Notes: generated from the sequence alone by a model not told the origin. A DNA stretch of 64,000 nucleotides from Malania oleifera (GCF_029873635.1 NC_080426.1:50544093-50608092); one strand, 5' to 3'. Positions 33,032 through 45,230 are shown, counted from the stretch's first letter. Made by a program: numbers and translations.

Positions 33032-34942
33032 TGAGATTGGAATCGTTTCCCAAGAGGGGGGGGGGTGAATTGGGATTTAAAAACTTTATTCCCCTTTTTC
33101 TTAGTTCTTTTGAGTTATAACAATAACCAAAACTTAAACACAAAAAATCAAAAATTATCACAATCAAAACAATGTAATCAATCACTCAATCCTTGTAACA
33201 ATAGCCCAGTATCAATTTGAAAATTTGCTGAACTTGTTATAAGCCTTGTATCACAATTATTCTTCTTCCTAATGTTCAACTTTTAAATAAACTTTCAGAT
33301 TAATAAATCAAGGATGATCAACCAACGTAGTCCCTTTTGGTTTCCGCAATCAATACTGATCAATCCAAAACAAATTACCTTTCGGTCTATTTAACAACTA
33401 AACATTCTGAATTGAATTTTAAAGCAACCACACAGCTTATATCTTTTACTGAAAAATAAAGAGTAGGGAAGAGAAAGAAGAACACTAGGTTTTTACAAGG
33501 TTCAGCTTTAACACAGCCTACGTCCTCGCCCTTGGCAAAACCACCAAAGGATTCACTATCACCGTTCTTTTACCAGGCGAAACAATACCAATTACAACAC
33601 TCCTTAGGTAAGGCTAGAGCCCACCTTCTCCAAACAATATCCCCTTGTTTGGTCCAACGATTCAGCACTCGAACTGTCAATTAATCTGTTACAAAGATAT
33701 AAAACAAGGCGTACAAAAACTTGCTCCTCAAAGAGCTAATTAGTACAAATTGAAAAACTATGTACTTCAGTAAATTCAGAATGTGAATTTCGAAATGAAG
33801 CTCTAGAAATTTATCACCATAAGTATCTTTCAATGAATGAAAGAATCAACAATCAATGCACAAACTCAGTGAGAAACTCAACAATACTATAGAGATTTTT
33901 GTAAGTGATGAGAGCAATGGAGAACTTTCAGAATTTCAGTAAGCTTTGAGAGAGTATGATGGCTGAATTGATTTCTTGGTGTCTAAATTTATGAACCTTG
34001 AAGGTATTTATACATGAAGAAAGACTTCTTGCTTGTTCCCCAAGTTTACTTGGAGTAGGGTCCAAGTTGTAAATTAATTTGGACTTCAAATAATTTAAAT
34101 TTCAAAAATATGCTCATTGAGAATTTTGAAAATTGCCGCAAGCCAAATGACTATGAAGTCACTAGCAGTCATCTGTCCATGCATAAGGTTCATACTTTTT
34201 TCAAATAGAAAGGTGGCAGTCGTCTATCCTTATGTTGGCAGTCGTCTGTCACTAGAATAATTCAGTTTTAAAACAACTTAGTAGGGTGGTAGTCGCCTAT
34301 CCTCAGCTTGGTAGTCGTCTGTCACCAGAACAACTTAGTTTTAAAACAAACTCATAAGGGTGGCAGTTGTTTAGCAGAACACACATAGATGACTTACTTG
34401 TCATTGGCAGTCGACTATCAGCTGTTTGACAGTTGTCTGTTAGGCTTCTGTAATATGTTTAAACCCTTTCAAAAATATGCTAGTCATCTGTCAGCAAACT
34501 TATCTTCTTTTAAAGACATTTTTATCTCTCTCATTTTTGCTTAGTTATTCTTGGAGTATAAACGTGTTTAACATTGAAAAACATGTTCCAAGATTTTAAG
34601 ACTTCAGATTTTTGAGTGTCTTTGCCTAATGAGCTTCAAATGAAAATTTCATATTTGAATCAACTTTGAAGTTCTTATAATGCTTGTTCTATAAACACAT
34701 TTGACACATCTTTGCTTTGAGTCCTTTCAATGTTGCTTTTCAATCTCTCCGACTTCTATGAGCTTTCATTATGGATCCCTGGTATTCATATGTGACTTTT
34801 CTTGTTCCTTGATCCTCGTAAGCTTTCATGTGAAATTTGAGTAGATCATCTTTGTCTGAAATCATATCACTTGAAAATTCATTAAATAACTTTACTTTGT
34901 TATCATCAAAACCAAAAGTTTGTAAGCCTATCTAGGCCAACA
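33032..34942 (-). repeat. Copia-3 5' LTR (1911 bp)
   Basis: Minus start TGTTGGCCTAGATAGGC followed by TTTTGATGATAACAAAG, end CCAATCTCA. Contains about seven copies of a GACAGACGACTGCC-like motif (34150-34500) upstream of a minus TATA box (display ggtatttatacatg, 34003-34016). A poly-G run lies at 33055-33065. Bases 34943-34947 (ctccc) are the candidate outer target duplication. Confidence 0.85.
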
Positions 34943-36031
34943 CTCCCCAATAAAAATATTGCAAACAAATAATCAAATGGGAGTTTCTAGAAATCCTAGC
35001 AATTACAAGCACTCTAGAAATGTTTTCATAATCTGAGAATATATCAAGGAGGTGAAGATTGGAGAGTATTTGGCCAAAGAGTGTATTTTGAAAAAAGAGA
35101 ATTTTGGCTAATGTAAATTGTTAATTCTCTTCTAATCTTTGCAAATAAGCTTCTATTTATAGGCAGGGGTAAAATTTTAACCGTTTGGGATATGTTGGGA
35201 ACAATTAAGAAAGTCCCAAATAGTTAAAACATCATTAGCCTAATTTAACCTATTTTTACCACGGTTAAAATTATTTTAACCCGCCGAGGTTCAGGTGGCT
35301 GAACCGAGGTTCGGTTTCCCGAACAGACACAGTAATAAAAGTAATTTAAATGCATTCAGTTGCTCGTCTCATGGCTCGGCAGCCCTAATCAAAGTCAGTA
35401 GCATTGCTTCGTAACTTCGGGTGCCTGGTCCTATATTCGGTGGCCTAAACTCGTGTGTTCAATCGCCTGGGGCTCTTTTTGAACTAAACTATTTGGTAGC
35501 CCGAGTTGGTGGAATGTCCCTTTCGAAGGGTTCGGGCGCCCGTGGAAGATATGCACATTATTGGTCGGTCGCCCAAGAGCCCAAGTCAACTATTGACTCT
35601 TCAATAGTTTGGGCGCCCAAGGAGTTTTGAACTCCAAGGGTTCGGTCGTCCGAGCCCTCTCAAATTCCTGATCCTCTCAAATTCCTGATATTTGTTCAAT
35701 TTAAAGCACAGACTTAACACTCCTTTATATTATATGATATGTGTGTAAGTGTTGAGACCTAGAGTTTTTCTATGGTCTTATTGAGTTTACCATATATCCA
35801 ATATGCATGATGTGTAGGTGAGATAAATACAAATCACATCCTAGGTTACTATTACAGACCCATATTACAATCATTGAATTTTCAATTACAAATTAAAGTC
35901 TTCAGGGTCTTCTAGTTGCTTCAAGTTTCATTCCTTGGGATATTCATTTAAGCATGTACAAACACTTGACAATCATCAAATACTTGAGTATTTGTCATTA
36001 TCAAAACCGGGTGCGACATATAAGGTCAACA
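34943..36031 (-). repeat. Partial LTR of a SIRE-like family, minus
   Basis: Similar to the complete LTR at 60570-62668: same end (cattatcaaaac..ataaggtcaaca), same minus TATA position (display ctatttatagg, 35153-35163) and TTCGGGCGCCCGAA-type repeats (35285-35650). The missing part was displaced by copia-3, which inserted here. It abuts copia-4 integrase at 36032. Confidence 0.75.
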
Positions 36032-36961
36032 CTTTGTTAGTGTTTCTATCCAAAATCCGAAAACCTTTATTGATAGGACTATAGCCTAAGAAAACACAAG
36101 GAAATGAATGAGGAGATAATTTATGAGGCATATAGTCATGCAAAAAAGGAAAGCAAAGGCACTAAAAGTGCAAAGTGACGAGTAAGAAGGAGCTTTACCA
36201 TATAAAATCACATAAGGGGTTTTCCCTGCAAGAATCGGTGATGGGAGGTGGTTGATGAGATAACAAACCGTTAAGAAGGACTCCACCCAAAGATGTAATG
36301 AAACATTAGAATGAAACATGAGGGTGAGACTAGTTTTAGTGATATGTCGATGTTTTCTCTCAGCAATACCATTTTAACTAGGAGTGTGAGGACAAACAAT
36401 ACGTTGAACTATACCACACTCTTGAAGAAAAGAGGTAAATCGGTTATTGGTAAACTCCATGCCACCATCACATTGGAAGGATTTAATGTTTCTGTCAAAT
36501 TGAGTAGTCACATACTTACAAAAACAGACAAAAATATCGAAGAAATCTAACATAAGCTTTAAAGGAAAATCCCAACTAAAGTAAGAAAAGTCATCAATAA
36601 ATACACAATAATATCTATATCCGGATGGAGAAGTGATGGGTGAAGCATCCCATAAATTGCAATGTATTCTTTCAAATAATGAGGAGCAACATTGATCTAA
36701 ATTGGAGAAAGGTAAACGACGATTTTTTCCCAATTGGCAACCAAAACAAGGTGCAAAATCAAACTTGCTTTTATTATAAATTGTAATATCTCCATGCTTA
36801 TTTAAAAAAGAAACAATGCAAGAAGAAGGATGTCCCAATCGGGCATGCCAAATATCAGATGTAGCATGAGAAGTAGATAAAAAATTTGCATGGGCACAAT
36901 CAAGAATGTAGAGCACTTTCTCACATCGATTGACTCCCACCACCGCTCTTGTTGCTAGATT
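36032..36961 (-). pseudogene. Copia-4 integrase
   Basis: 36374-36943 reads IWHARLGHPS and CFGCQLGKNRRLPF (HHCC zinc), FIDDFSYFSW (first Asp), SFQCDGGMEFTNNRF (second Asp) and PHTPS, then an in-frame TAA where Gln is usual, then NGIAERKHRHI (Glu). 36086-36319 continues with LHLWVESFLTVCYLINHLPS and GKTPYVILYGKAP, then a frameshift; SPINKGFRI is the last recognisable reading before 36032. Confidence 0.85.
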
Positions 36962-37400
36962 CTATATAGTAAAGCCAGTAGAAGAAAAAGTTACTGAGCA
37001 GTTGTTCTCATGGGTAAGCTTATTGATAGACAAAAGATTTTTAGTAATGCTAGGAACAAGGAGAACATCAGATAATGATAATGATTTGGGAGCAACAATG
37101 GATGAGATGGAGCCAATTTGAGAGATAGGCAATGAGTTACCATTACCAACAAACATCGATTGATTACATTGTAAGGGACCAAATTATCAAGAGACGCAAC
37201 ATCAGTTTTCATATGCGAAGTTACTCCTGTATCTGTGTATTCAAAATTAGTGGGATTAACAAGAGAGGTGGTAAAGAAAGCTTCAATTAAGCCACCAGCC
37301 TTGGCCTTTTTTAATAATTTTCCAAGTTTATAACACTTTTTGGCAATGTGATTTTCTTTATCGCACCACTAACAAGAAACAATAGACCCTTTAGTGGAAT
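36962..37400 (-). pseudogene. Copia-4 protease and zinc knuckle
   Basis: The active site reads YTDTGVTSHMKTD at about 37205-37245, a complete D-T-G. C-terminal parts (NVINRCLLVMV, LVPSITKNLLSINKL) lie in two overlapping frames at 36962-37212, showing a frameshift. A knuckle CDKENHIAKKCYKLGK with one in-frame stop lies at about 37320-37375. Confidence 0.8.
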
Positions 37401-38130
37401 TGGCTGAACCTTGTGCAGAATTTTCCTCTTTGTTGTGATCGGTAGAGTTGGCAGAAGAACAATGTTGTGCAATGAAAGCCGACTGCTAAAAGGAATCACT
37501 AGGAATGGACCAAGAGAAAAGATCATGTCTCAGAGCTTTGGGAACCAAATTGGTGAAGGAAGGCAGTGGCATCTGAGACAACATAGATGTCAAAAAAAAT
37601 TTGAAATCTAATCCAAGGCCATGAAGAAACCAATGTACCTTATCAGTGTCATCAACGAGTTTTCCAATAGCACTAAGTTGATCACATAAAGAGCAAAAAG
37701 AACGAGCATATTCAGCCACACTGTGAGAGTCACATTACATTAATTGAAGTTTGTCTTTCAATTGAATTTCTTTTGTCTTGGAACTGTGAGAAAATGATAC
37801 TTCAAGAGTCAACTAAGCATCATGAGCTGTTGAGGAATTAACAACCTCAACCATACATTCCTCTGTAAGACAAGCGTAAATGAGGTTGAGCAACATCCTG
37901 TCTTGCATATGCCATTTCTTGTAAGTTGGATTAGGAACTTGATTGGAACCCTCTTGAACCAGGGTTGTGGGTACAGGTGAAGACCCGTCCAAGAAGCCCA
38001 TGAGATCTTGACTTTCAAGCAATGAAACGAATTGGCTATGCCACAAGAGGTAATTAGTAGAAGTGAGTTTGATGGTCACCATGTGAACCATCGTATTAAG
38101 CGGTAGTTGATTGGAGCTTGAATCGTTCAT
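37401..38130 (-). pseudogene. Copia-4 gag
   Basis: Start taken at 38130-38128 (MNDSSSNQLPLNTMVHMVTI), 32 bp after the PBS; the longer upstream reading is leader. Then KLTSTNYLLWHSQF, LLESQDLMGFLDG, YKKWHMQDRMLLNLIYACL to 37813, and in a second frame MAEYARSFCSLCDQLSAIGK and DTDKVHWFLHGLGLDFKFFL (37486-37719). This is the gag_3/UBN2-type gag of Retrofit/Bianca-like elements. Confidence 0.85.
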
Positions 38131-38161
38131 GGAAAAAAAATTTAAGGTATTAACCAAAAGT

Positions 38162-38174
38162 GACTTTGATACCA
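38162..38174 (-). promoter_or_regulatory. Copia-4 primer-binding site, tRNA-iMet type
   Basis: The minus strand reads TGGTATCAAAGTC, directly against the LTR end CTCA. Confidence 0.85.
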
Positions 38175-38412
38175 TGAGAAGGTAATGCCTCAAGTTTAAC
38201 TGCTGTGAGGATCTTCATATTTATAAAACTATTTACAGTTGTATATGTTAATGTTGCTCTATGTTAACGTTACAACTAAATAACAAATTTACTATTCAAA
38301 ATTTAAAAAACTACTATACAAGTGAAGAATCCTCCTGATTGTTCTGGATTCTCCTTTACCGGATTCTCCTATAATAAAATATATGAAATGTAATTTTAGT
38401 CGGAGAAAGATC
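38175..38412 (-). repeat. Copia-4 5' LTR, possibly truncated
   Basis: 238 bp from the PBS to the start of another LTR at 38413. No second copy is present to decide whether the outer end is complete. Confidence 0.6.
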
Positions 38413-40470
38413 TGTTGGCCTCACAAGGCTTAGAATCTTGTTTTGATGATAACAAAACAAAGAAACTTAACATATTTGGTTAAGTGATGATTCAAAACTC
38501 AAGTGTTCAAGAACAAGTGCTTGACAAAGTATTTTGAAAGCTCGAAATCAAAGATAGAAGATCTTATGAAGCTAAACGACTACTGAAGCATGAAATCAAG
38601 ACAAACATAAAGAAAGGAAGCAATGCATGAAGACTTGGTGATTAGAAGTCTTAAGAATTAAGTCTCATGTAAGTACTTCAAATGATTTCAATATGGATAC
38701 ATGAAGCTCTTAGGTTAATTACTTGGACGTAGATACCTTTTAAAATACTTGTAAAATATTTTTTTTTAAGGTCAAAAGTTATTTAAAAAAGGTTTAAAAT
38801 ATTTTTGGAATGAAAAGCACCAAAACATGATTCTCCAAACTCCATTCTTTTTTCTATATCTGCATTGATGTACAATTTTCTCTATCATTGGTTTCCTATC
38901 TTAAAAAATGTTCAACATGAAAGTTATGTAATTTTTTATTAAATTTCTTTGGATACCAATATCGTTTTATTTGGAGTTTTATAGTGAATGGTATACCCAA
39001 AATACTGAAGGGTCTTTGAAGCTGAAATTTTTAGTAGGACAGGCGACTGACATTTTGTGAGCTTTTTAAGAAAGCAGACAGAACTGAGTCAGGCGACTGA
39101 CCTCTTAGGCTTAAGTGATTGACCTTATACTGTGTTTCAAAAATACGCTGAATTAAAAGATCAGGCGACTGACCCTTGGGTATAGTCAACTGATCTTCGG
39201 GTTTTAATTTTTAAAAATAACATTGGAAACTTTCCAAATTTGATTTCTTGGGCTCCAAACTTTGTGAAAGCTTGGGAAACACTCCAAGTAACTTGGGCAA
39301 CACGAAAAATTACTTTTTAACTCTATAAATATATGTTATTCATATGAATTAAACAACAACTAAAAAGCACATACGAATTGAAAATTCAGAATACTATTGC
39401 TGAAATTCTGCTAAACCTATTGCTGTGCTATTACTGACAAAGCCAAGGTTTTTCTGATCTATTTACATTGAGAATTTCAATTCTAAATCAGAAATCCGGT
39501 AACAATCATCTGAGCTTCATCTTTAAATATTGATTTTGATTGAAGTATATTGTGATATTCACTTTTACTAATCTGCTCTTGTTGAGAGTGTTACTTGTAC
39601 ACAAGGCTCTTGTTTCTCTTGTTGTTTTGACAGTTTAGGATTGTTGAATCGTTGGGCTAACGAGATGGGGTATTCTTGTTAGGGAGAGATTTGTTTTGAC
39701 GGTTCAGGGGATTGAATCATTGCCTAGCGGGAGGGGATTCTCGTTAGAGAGGCAAACTCCTCCTTTGAGGGAAAGAGGTTGTAACTTTGGCCTAATAAAG
39801 AAAGTTGGAATCCTAACAGCGGTTGCTTAGGGCAAGGAAGTAGGCCTTGGGCCGAGCCTTGTAAAAATCTGGTTCTAAACTCTTCTCCCTACTCTCTTTA
39901 AATTCTGCAAGGATATTAAATGTGTGTATGATCATTATATCTTGCTAAACTTTTTGGGAGTGTTGGAATTCTGATTCTAAAACATATTAAATTCAACATA
40001 CATTAGTTAATTGTTTGGTTTGATAAAATCATCAAAGTTCTGATTTTTGAATATCAAAACAGCTGCAAGGTTTCTTAAACTTAAAGTTTTTCAAACATCA
40101 AATAACTTAAACTTATATTTCATTAATTGAAGTAAAGGAATAAATTCAGATTTTTGAATTGAAAATATGAGTTTTATTTATAAACCATTCTAATCTGATT
40201 TTTGGAATTTAACCAGCTAACATCAAAGATTTGAACTTGAAATTGAATATTAAATATTGATTTGAATCAAGGAGTTGATTGGATTAAAATTTTTGAAGTG
40301 CTGAATATTAAAGCTGAGATTCATTATTCTATTAAAGGAAAGTTGTAAGCTTGATTTATTCGATCATTTGAAAATCACCTTGATATTATCTTTATTCATT
40401 GATTTTGATTTTGAATATTAAGAAAACCTGAGAATTTAACCAAGCTGGTCTTTAACATAAAATATTGAAC
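38413..40470 (+). repeat. SIRE-like LTR fragment, plus strand
   Basis: Starts TGTTGGCCTCACAAGGC and continues TTTTGATGATAACAAAAC, as in the copia-3 LTR but in the opposite orientation. Three GTCAGGCGACTGAC-like motifs (39043-39175) precede a TATA box TATAAATATA (39324-39333). The end typical of this LTR type (ttgggaaacgattccaat-like) is missing, so it is truncated somewhere before the LINE sequence. 38408-38412 (agatc) may be its left target duplication. Confidence 0.7.
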
Positions 40471-40528
40471 TTGGTAGAATACATTTAAAATTTTAAGGCA
40501 TTTTATAGAACAATTATAAAACAAATTA
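40471..40528 (+). pseudogene. LINE ORF2 fragment, left piece
   Basis: The translation KAFYRTIIKQI up to 40528, continuing as ML after the gypsy-C insertion, corresponds to the KFYRTxIRPAML segment near the C-terminus of plant L1-like LINE reverse transcriptases. The left limit is uncertain. The remainder lies at 58749-59170. Confidence 0.65.
40524..40528. repeat. Target-site duplication aatta (left, gypsy-C)
   Basis: Identical to 58749-58753; the two flanks join within one LINE reading frame. Confidence 0.93.
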
Positions 40529-40759
40529 TGTAGAGACCCAAAAAATAATAATAATAATGAAAAAGGGAATTTGGTTTGGTGGAGGACCAAACCGTCGATG
40601 GTTTGGTGGAGTTCAAGAAAAATTGTCGACAATTTCGTATTACCAAGGACTAGTAAATGTAAAACGGTAAAAATCGATTTGGTTAAAAATCAAATCGTCG
40701 ACGGTTTCCTTTGGGCCATCATGCTTATATTTAGGAATCAACTCATTTTTTAAAGAAAG

Positions 40760-40786
40760 CTCTCTCTCTCTCTCTCTCTAGGGTTG

Positions 40787-40870
<84 letters not shown>
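40760..40870. repeat. (CT)n microsatellite
   Basis: About 110 bp of CT with two short interruptions, just downstream of the TATA-like box of the gypsy-C 5' LTR. Confidence 0.95.
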
Positions 40871-40872
<2 letters not shown>

Positions 40873-41868
40873 AGAACTCAACCAAATCGAAGGATAAACA
40901 CCATTTCTAGGTCCTAGCGTTGATCCCTAGTAGTTTAATCGGAGTGGATTTATCGTTTCAGTATCATAAGTACCACTCTTGGGATAAGGTAAGGGGAATA
41001 CATTATGTCAGCTTATTTTTGTACTTTAACCAATTAAAACTAAGATTCTAACTACAGAAATGTCGTATATGATTTTTTGAATAATTTAGGCATTTGAAAA
41101 TGAATTATTATTTATTTTTTTAGGAAACAACTTAGTGAGTAGGGTAATCATCTCATTTTTCTAAAAGATGTATATTATGTGTTTAAGTAAAATTGTGGAG
41201 ATGATCATACCCTTGTTTTCAACAAATATATTTTTCCCGAACAGTTTATCAAATTATGATGTAAGCATTTAAAATGTGTGGCATGAGAATAAATGGTAAT
41301 AGTTGCAGAAACAAATTAGTTGGAATATCTTGTGTGATATAATATAGATAAGATGTGATTGTTTACAATAATGTGATTTTATATTGATATATGATTCTAT
41401 GTAGACATGTGAAATGATAATGAGTTTTGATTATGTGCAAAGTTGAGAATTTATATTGAGATGTAATTATGTACAGAAATGTGATTGTTTACAGTAATGT
41501 GATTTTATATTAAGATATGATTCCATGTAGACATGTGAAATGCTATTGAGTTATGATTATGTGCAAAGTTGATAATTTATACTGAGATGTGATTATATAT
41601 AGAAATGTGATTGTTATACCAAGTTACGTTAAAGACAGTTTGATACCGACTTATGGATATAATAGTTTGATACGAATACGTGAATGATTAGAAATTGTGG
41701 AAATAATGATATTGTCAAAGTAATAAGGAAAAAGGGGGGGGGGGAAGGTGAAATGAAATGCCTCGATAATTATATAAAAAGGAAAAGAGGGATGGCGAAA
41801 CAAAATGCCCCGATAATTGTAGAAAAAGGCAAAGGGGGACGGCAACCTGAAATGCCCCGATTCTTTGT

Positions 41869-41873
41869 ACTTT
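41869..41873. repeat. Target-site duplication acttt (left, Cassandra-2)
   Basis: Identical to 42616-42620; the gypsy-C 3' LTR has a single acttt at the same place (57872-57876). Confidence 0.93.
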
Positions 41874-42615
41874 TGTGATCCCCCGTGGAGGAAAGGTTTA
41901 AAAAGGATTTGATGTTATTGCCCATATCAACAAGGTGCACCTTTCTTTTCAGGAGTCTTCTCATAAGAACTCCACGATTAAGCGTGCTTGACTTGGAGTA
42001 ATCTTGGGATGGGTGACCTTATGGGAAGTTTTCTCAGGAAATGTTTGAGTGAGGACAAAACACACTGAAAAAAACACGTGTGGGTATATGGGGCCAGTCA
42101 TTAGTCCGATAAGGCCCGCCCCCCTGTTGTTTGGTACAGGTGGAGGAGGAGAGACGCAGTGCTCCCTAACAGACCTAGGTTGGGGCGTTACAAAATGGTA
42201 TCAGAGCAATTACCCAGCCAGAAGTGTGATGAGATTCACATCGCTTGGGTTTGGAAATGTGGGTTCGCAACGAGGACGTTGCATTCTGTAAGTAGGGGAG
42301 AATGTGATACCCCGTGGAAGAAAGGCTTAAAAGGATTTGATGTTACTATCTATATCAACAAGGAACACCTTTCTTTTCAGGAGCATTTCCATAAGAATTC
42401 AACGGTTAAGCATGCTTGGCTTGGAGTAATCTTGGGATGGGTAACCTTCTGAGAAGTTTTCTCAAGAAGTGTATGAGGACAAAACACACTGAAAAGGACA
42501 CATGTTGGTCAGTGGGGCCAGTCACTAGTCCTATAAGGCTTGCCCCCTGTTGTCTGGTCCGGGTGGAGGAGGAGAGACGCAGTGCTCCCTGGTAGACCTA
42601 GGTTGGGGCGTCACA
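41874..42615 (+). mobile_element. Cassandra-2 TRIM retrotransposon, complete
   Basis: 742 bp: LTR 1 41874-42192 (319 bp), PBS TGGTATCAGAGCA (42196-42208), spacer, PPT agtaggggagaa (42291-42302), LTR 2 42303-42615 (313 bp), flanked by acttt. 5S-like blocks at 41955-42032 and 42381-42460 (CATAAGAACTCC, TTAAGCGTGCTTG, GGGATGGGTGACC). Starts TGTGATCCCC / TGTGATACCCC. The two LTRs differ at several positions, including a 4-base gap, so it is not very recent. No coding capacity. Confidence 0.94.
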
Positions 42616-42624
42616 ACTTTTTTT

Positions 42625-42956
42625 CTGAGGGCTTGCTGATTTGGGGGATGGCAATACGAAATGCCTCTCATTGAGTGCATGTTATGAATGGCTGAATTGG
42701 GGGACGGCGGCACGAGACACCTCAAATTCAGCGAATACTAGTTATGTATAGATAATGTGAAGTGTATATTTATGTGAATGGGGCTTTTGACTAAGGGCTT
42801 GCTGATTTGGGGGATGGTGATACAAAACACCTCTCAACGAGTGCATGCTATAAATGGATGAATTGGGGGACAATGGCACGAGATGCCTCCAATTCAGCGA
42901 ATGCTAGTTATGTATAGATTATGTGAAGTGTAGATTTATGTAAATGGGGCTTTTGA
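42625..42956 (+). repeat. 166-bp tandem duplication in gypsy-C 5' LTR
   Basis: Two units, each starting ctgagg/ctaagg-gcttgctgatttggggg and ending in tgaatggggctttt. The 3' LTR has one unit (57887-58040). Confidence 0.88.
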
Positions 42957-42982
42957 GTCAAATAATGAATTGAAATGATATA

Positions 42983-42987
42983 TATGT
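42983..42987. repeat. Target-site duplication tatgt (left, gypsy-B)
   Basis: Identical to 50826-50830; the site lies in the TA/TG stretch that is a long microsatellite in the 3' LTR. Confidence 0.92.
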
Positions 42988-44498
42988 TGTAATGCCCCCA
43001 AACCCGAAAGTGGGGTCTAGGGTGTTATTTGAAAATTTCTACAATCCCTGATACCACAATCAATATATAAAAGTAGGAGAAATAATCTGAACATACTCAA
43101 ATGTATTGCCAGAGTTCTAATTACCACTATACATAAGTGTCTCCAGCTATTAATATTACAATCCAACGGAAATGAAAGAAGACTAATGTCAATCCATACA
43201 ACCCACTTACTATAACAAAATAATCTAAACCCAGTTTCCTAGCTGGCTAAGCACAGTCTCTGGTATCTCTTGAAAAGTCAAATGATCACTGAGACGAGAC
43301 ACCTCTCAGTAAGAAGGAAAAGGTTAATATTAGGGTGTGTCCAACATGAGTTTTAGTATTTGCAGAAAACATCCATCACTTTCTTTGAACATAATAACAT
43401 TTGGGAACCATACTCATACCTATACAATTGAAAATATACATTTATTTCCATAATATAAATCAGTCCAATACATATTGAACATGGGTTACATAAATTCACA
43501 CATATTCATAGAAGAAACCCCCTTTTGGGCAAACAAATCATCATGTATAGAATCCCATGATAGGGTTGTGCGGTCCGAAGACTGGACCTAGCCCTAACTG
43601 GCCTACCACCAAGTTAAGTCAAACCTCATGTCTGCAAGTCCGATTTGCCTACCCAGCCTAGTCTAGAGTTCAAGAGGGTACACAACCCTTCTGTGGCCAA
43701 ATCGACTTTTCATTACCCACACTTCAATCCAAAATAGTGTGGTTGCACTATTTCACATACTCGTTACGGTACCGTGCCCTCATTAGATCTGGTCCTCAGG
43801 ATTTTTAAACCATATAATGCAATTTAAGTAATAAAAACTGTTATACAACTCATTTCATAATTCAGTGCAAAACCTGTCATATCAAAACCTGGCACACAGC
43901 CATCATATCAAAACTCGGCACTCAGCCGCCATATCAAAACTTGGCACTCAGCCGTATATCAAAGCCTAGGACACATTCATCATATCAACATATCCATTTT
44001 TATCTATAAACCAGTATAGTTCACAATTTCACCCTATATTCTTACCACATTGCTCAGATTCCAATATGCGATGAAAAAAAAATGGATTATTCTCATTCCA
44101 CACGTTTTGAATATTAAATCATAATCAAATAAACCAACCGAACACATTTCATAAAATAACAAGTGGATTTTGATAAATTCTAGGTATGATCATCTCACCC
44201 TTTTAAACTACGCACAACACACTTATATATATACACATACATATAGATTTTATAGGAAAACTAAGATGATCACCCTATACCTTTAGGTTTATATCAAGAC
44301 ATGTGTGTGACAACAAAGCCAAGCTTTCAACCATTCGAGTTATTCAAAAAATCATCATAGGACATTCCCATATTTATAGACTCAATTTTGAACATTTGGA
44401 TTTCGAACTAACCATTGATACCATGAAAATACATATATACAAACAGTTTAATCGGTTCAATTTTGATAAAAACCTGACATAACCTAATCCCCTTACCT
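42988..44498 (-). repeat. Gypsy-B 3' LTR, truncated
   Basis: Closely parallels 48863-50371 from TGTAATGCCCC to cataacctaatccccttacct, then stops at 44498 and integrase sequence begins. Missing relative to the 5' LTR: the GA tract, promoter and terminal TGT region (about 450 bp). Contains a 26-bp tandem repeat (atatcaaaactcggcactca; 43876-43980), the conserved box (43294-43313) and a PBS-like motif (43046-43056). Confidence 0.9.
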
Positions 44499-45230
44499 CC
44501 GAAATCCAAAACACAAGACCATAGCATATCTTCTAATATCTAAATCATTTGCTTCGACTGCCCATCAGTTTGTGGGTGAAATGTTGTACTAAAAGTAAGT
44601 TGAGATCCTAAAGCTTCCTGCAAACTCTTCCAAAACCTAGAGGTGAACCATGGATCTCAATATGAAATAATAGACATAGGTACGCTGTGAAGTTGAACTA
44701 TCTCTTGCACATAAAGTTATGCTAGCCTATTCATGGAGTAATTGACTCTGATCAAAACAAAATATGCAGTCTTTGTTAGATGATCAACAACTACCCAGAT
44801 GACATTTTTTTTTCATGCGATGTCGATAGTAACCCTGTTACGAAGTCCATAGAGATACGCTCCCACTTCCACTCAAGAATGTGAAGTGGTTGCAATGATC
44901 TCGTTGGTCTCTAATGCTCTGCTTTCACTTGCTGACATACCATATACCATTTCACAAATCGAGCAATCTCTCTTTTCATGTTGCTCCACCAGAAGGAGTC
45001 TCGTAGATCCCTATACATCTTCATGCTCCTTGGATGTACGGTATAAAGGGAACAATGAGCCTCCTCCAAAATTGACATTTTTATCTCTACGTCATTAGGT
45101 ACACACAGTCTGGTGCAAAATCTTGGAACTCTTTCATTTGAAATGTTAAACTTTGTTTGTTGCTCACTCCATACTTTCTCCATAATTTCCACCAACCCAG
45201 CATCTTTCATCTGAGCAACCTTAATCCTTC
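44499..45230 (-). pseudogene. Gypsy-B integrase (N-terminal zinc region and core)
   Basis: 44911-45210 holds the H2C2 zinc part: MSILEEAHCSLYTVHPRSMK, MYRDLRDSFWWSNMKREIA, WYMVCQQVKAEH. The core follows with VDHLTKTAYF (first Asp), LYVQEIVQLHSVPMSIIS, then TAT TGA (44662-44657) where Asp-Arg codons are expected, FHPQTDGQS, and ILEDMLWSCVLDFG at the deletion edge; the catalytic Glu position reads Lys. Inactive. Confidence 0.83.

Larger units (their letters stand above)
27083..34942 (-). mobile_element. Copia-3, SIRE-like Ty1/copia element, split by a solo LTR
   Basis: Minus order: 5' LTR (33032-34942), PBS, gag start at 32975, solo LTR insertion, rest of gag, protease, integrase, RT truncated at 27083. 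The long coiled-coil gag and LTR start TGTTGGCCTAGATAGGC are typical of SIRE-like elements. Coding regions are unusually well kept (gag frame of 290 codons, integrase/RT frames of 295 and 221), so it is among the younger copies here. Its 3' third was lost at the junction with gypsy-A. Confidence 0.87.
36032..38412 (-). mobile_element. Copia-4, Retrofit/Bianca-like Ty1/copia element, 5' part
   Basis: Minus order: LTR fragment (38175-38412), PBS, gag, knuckle, protease, integrase; cut at 36032 within the integrase C-terminus by the SIRE-like LTR fragment. RT, RNase H and the 3' LTR are absent. Confidence 0.82.
40529..42987 (+). repeat. Gypsy-C 5' LTR, left part
   Basis: Starts TGTAGAGACCC. AAACCGTCGATGGTTT-type motifs (40588-40603, 40692-40707) precede TATA-like gcttatattt (40724-40733) and a (CT)n tract (40760-40870). 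Two tandem units of 126 bp start at 41354 and 41480. Cassandra-2 sits at 41874-42615. A 166-bp tandem duplication (42625-42790 and 42791-42956) is not in the 3' LTR. Gypsy-B interrupts after 42987. Confidence 0.9.
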
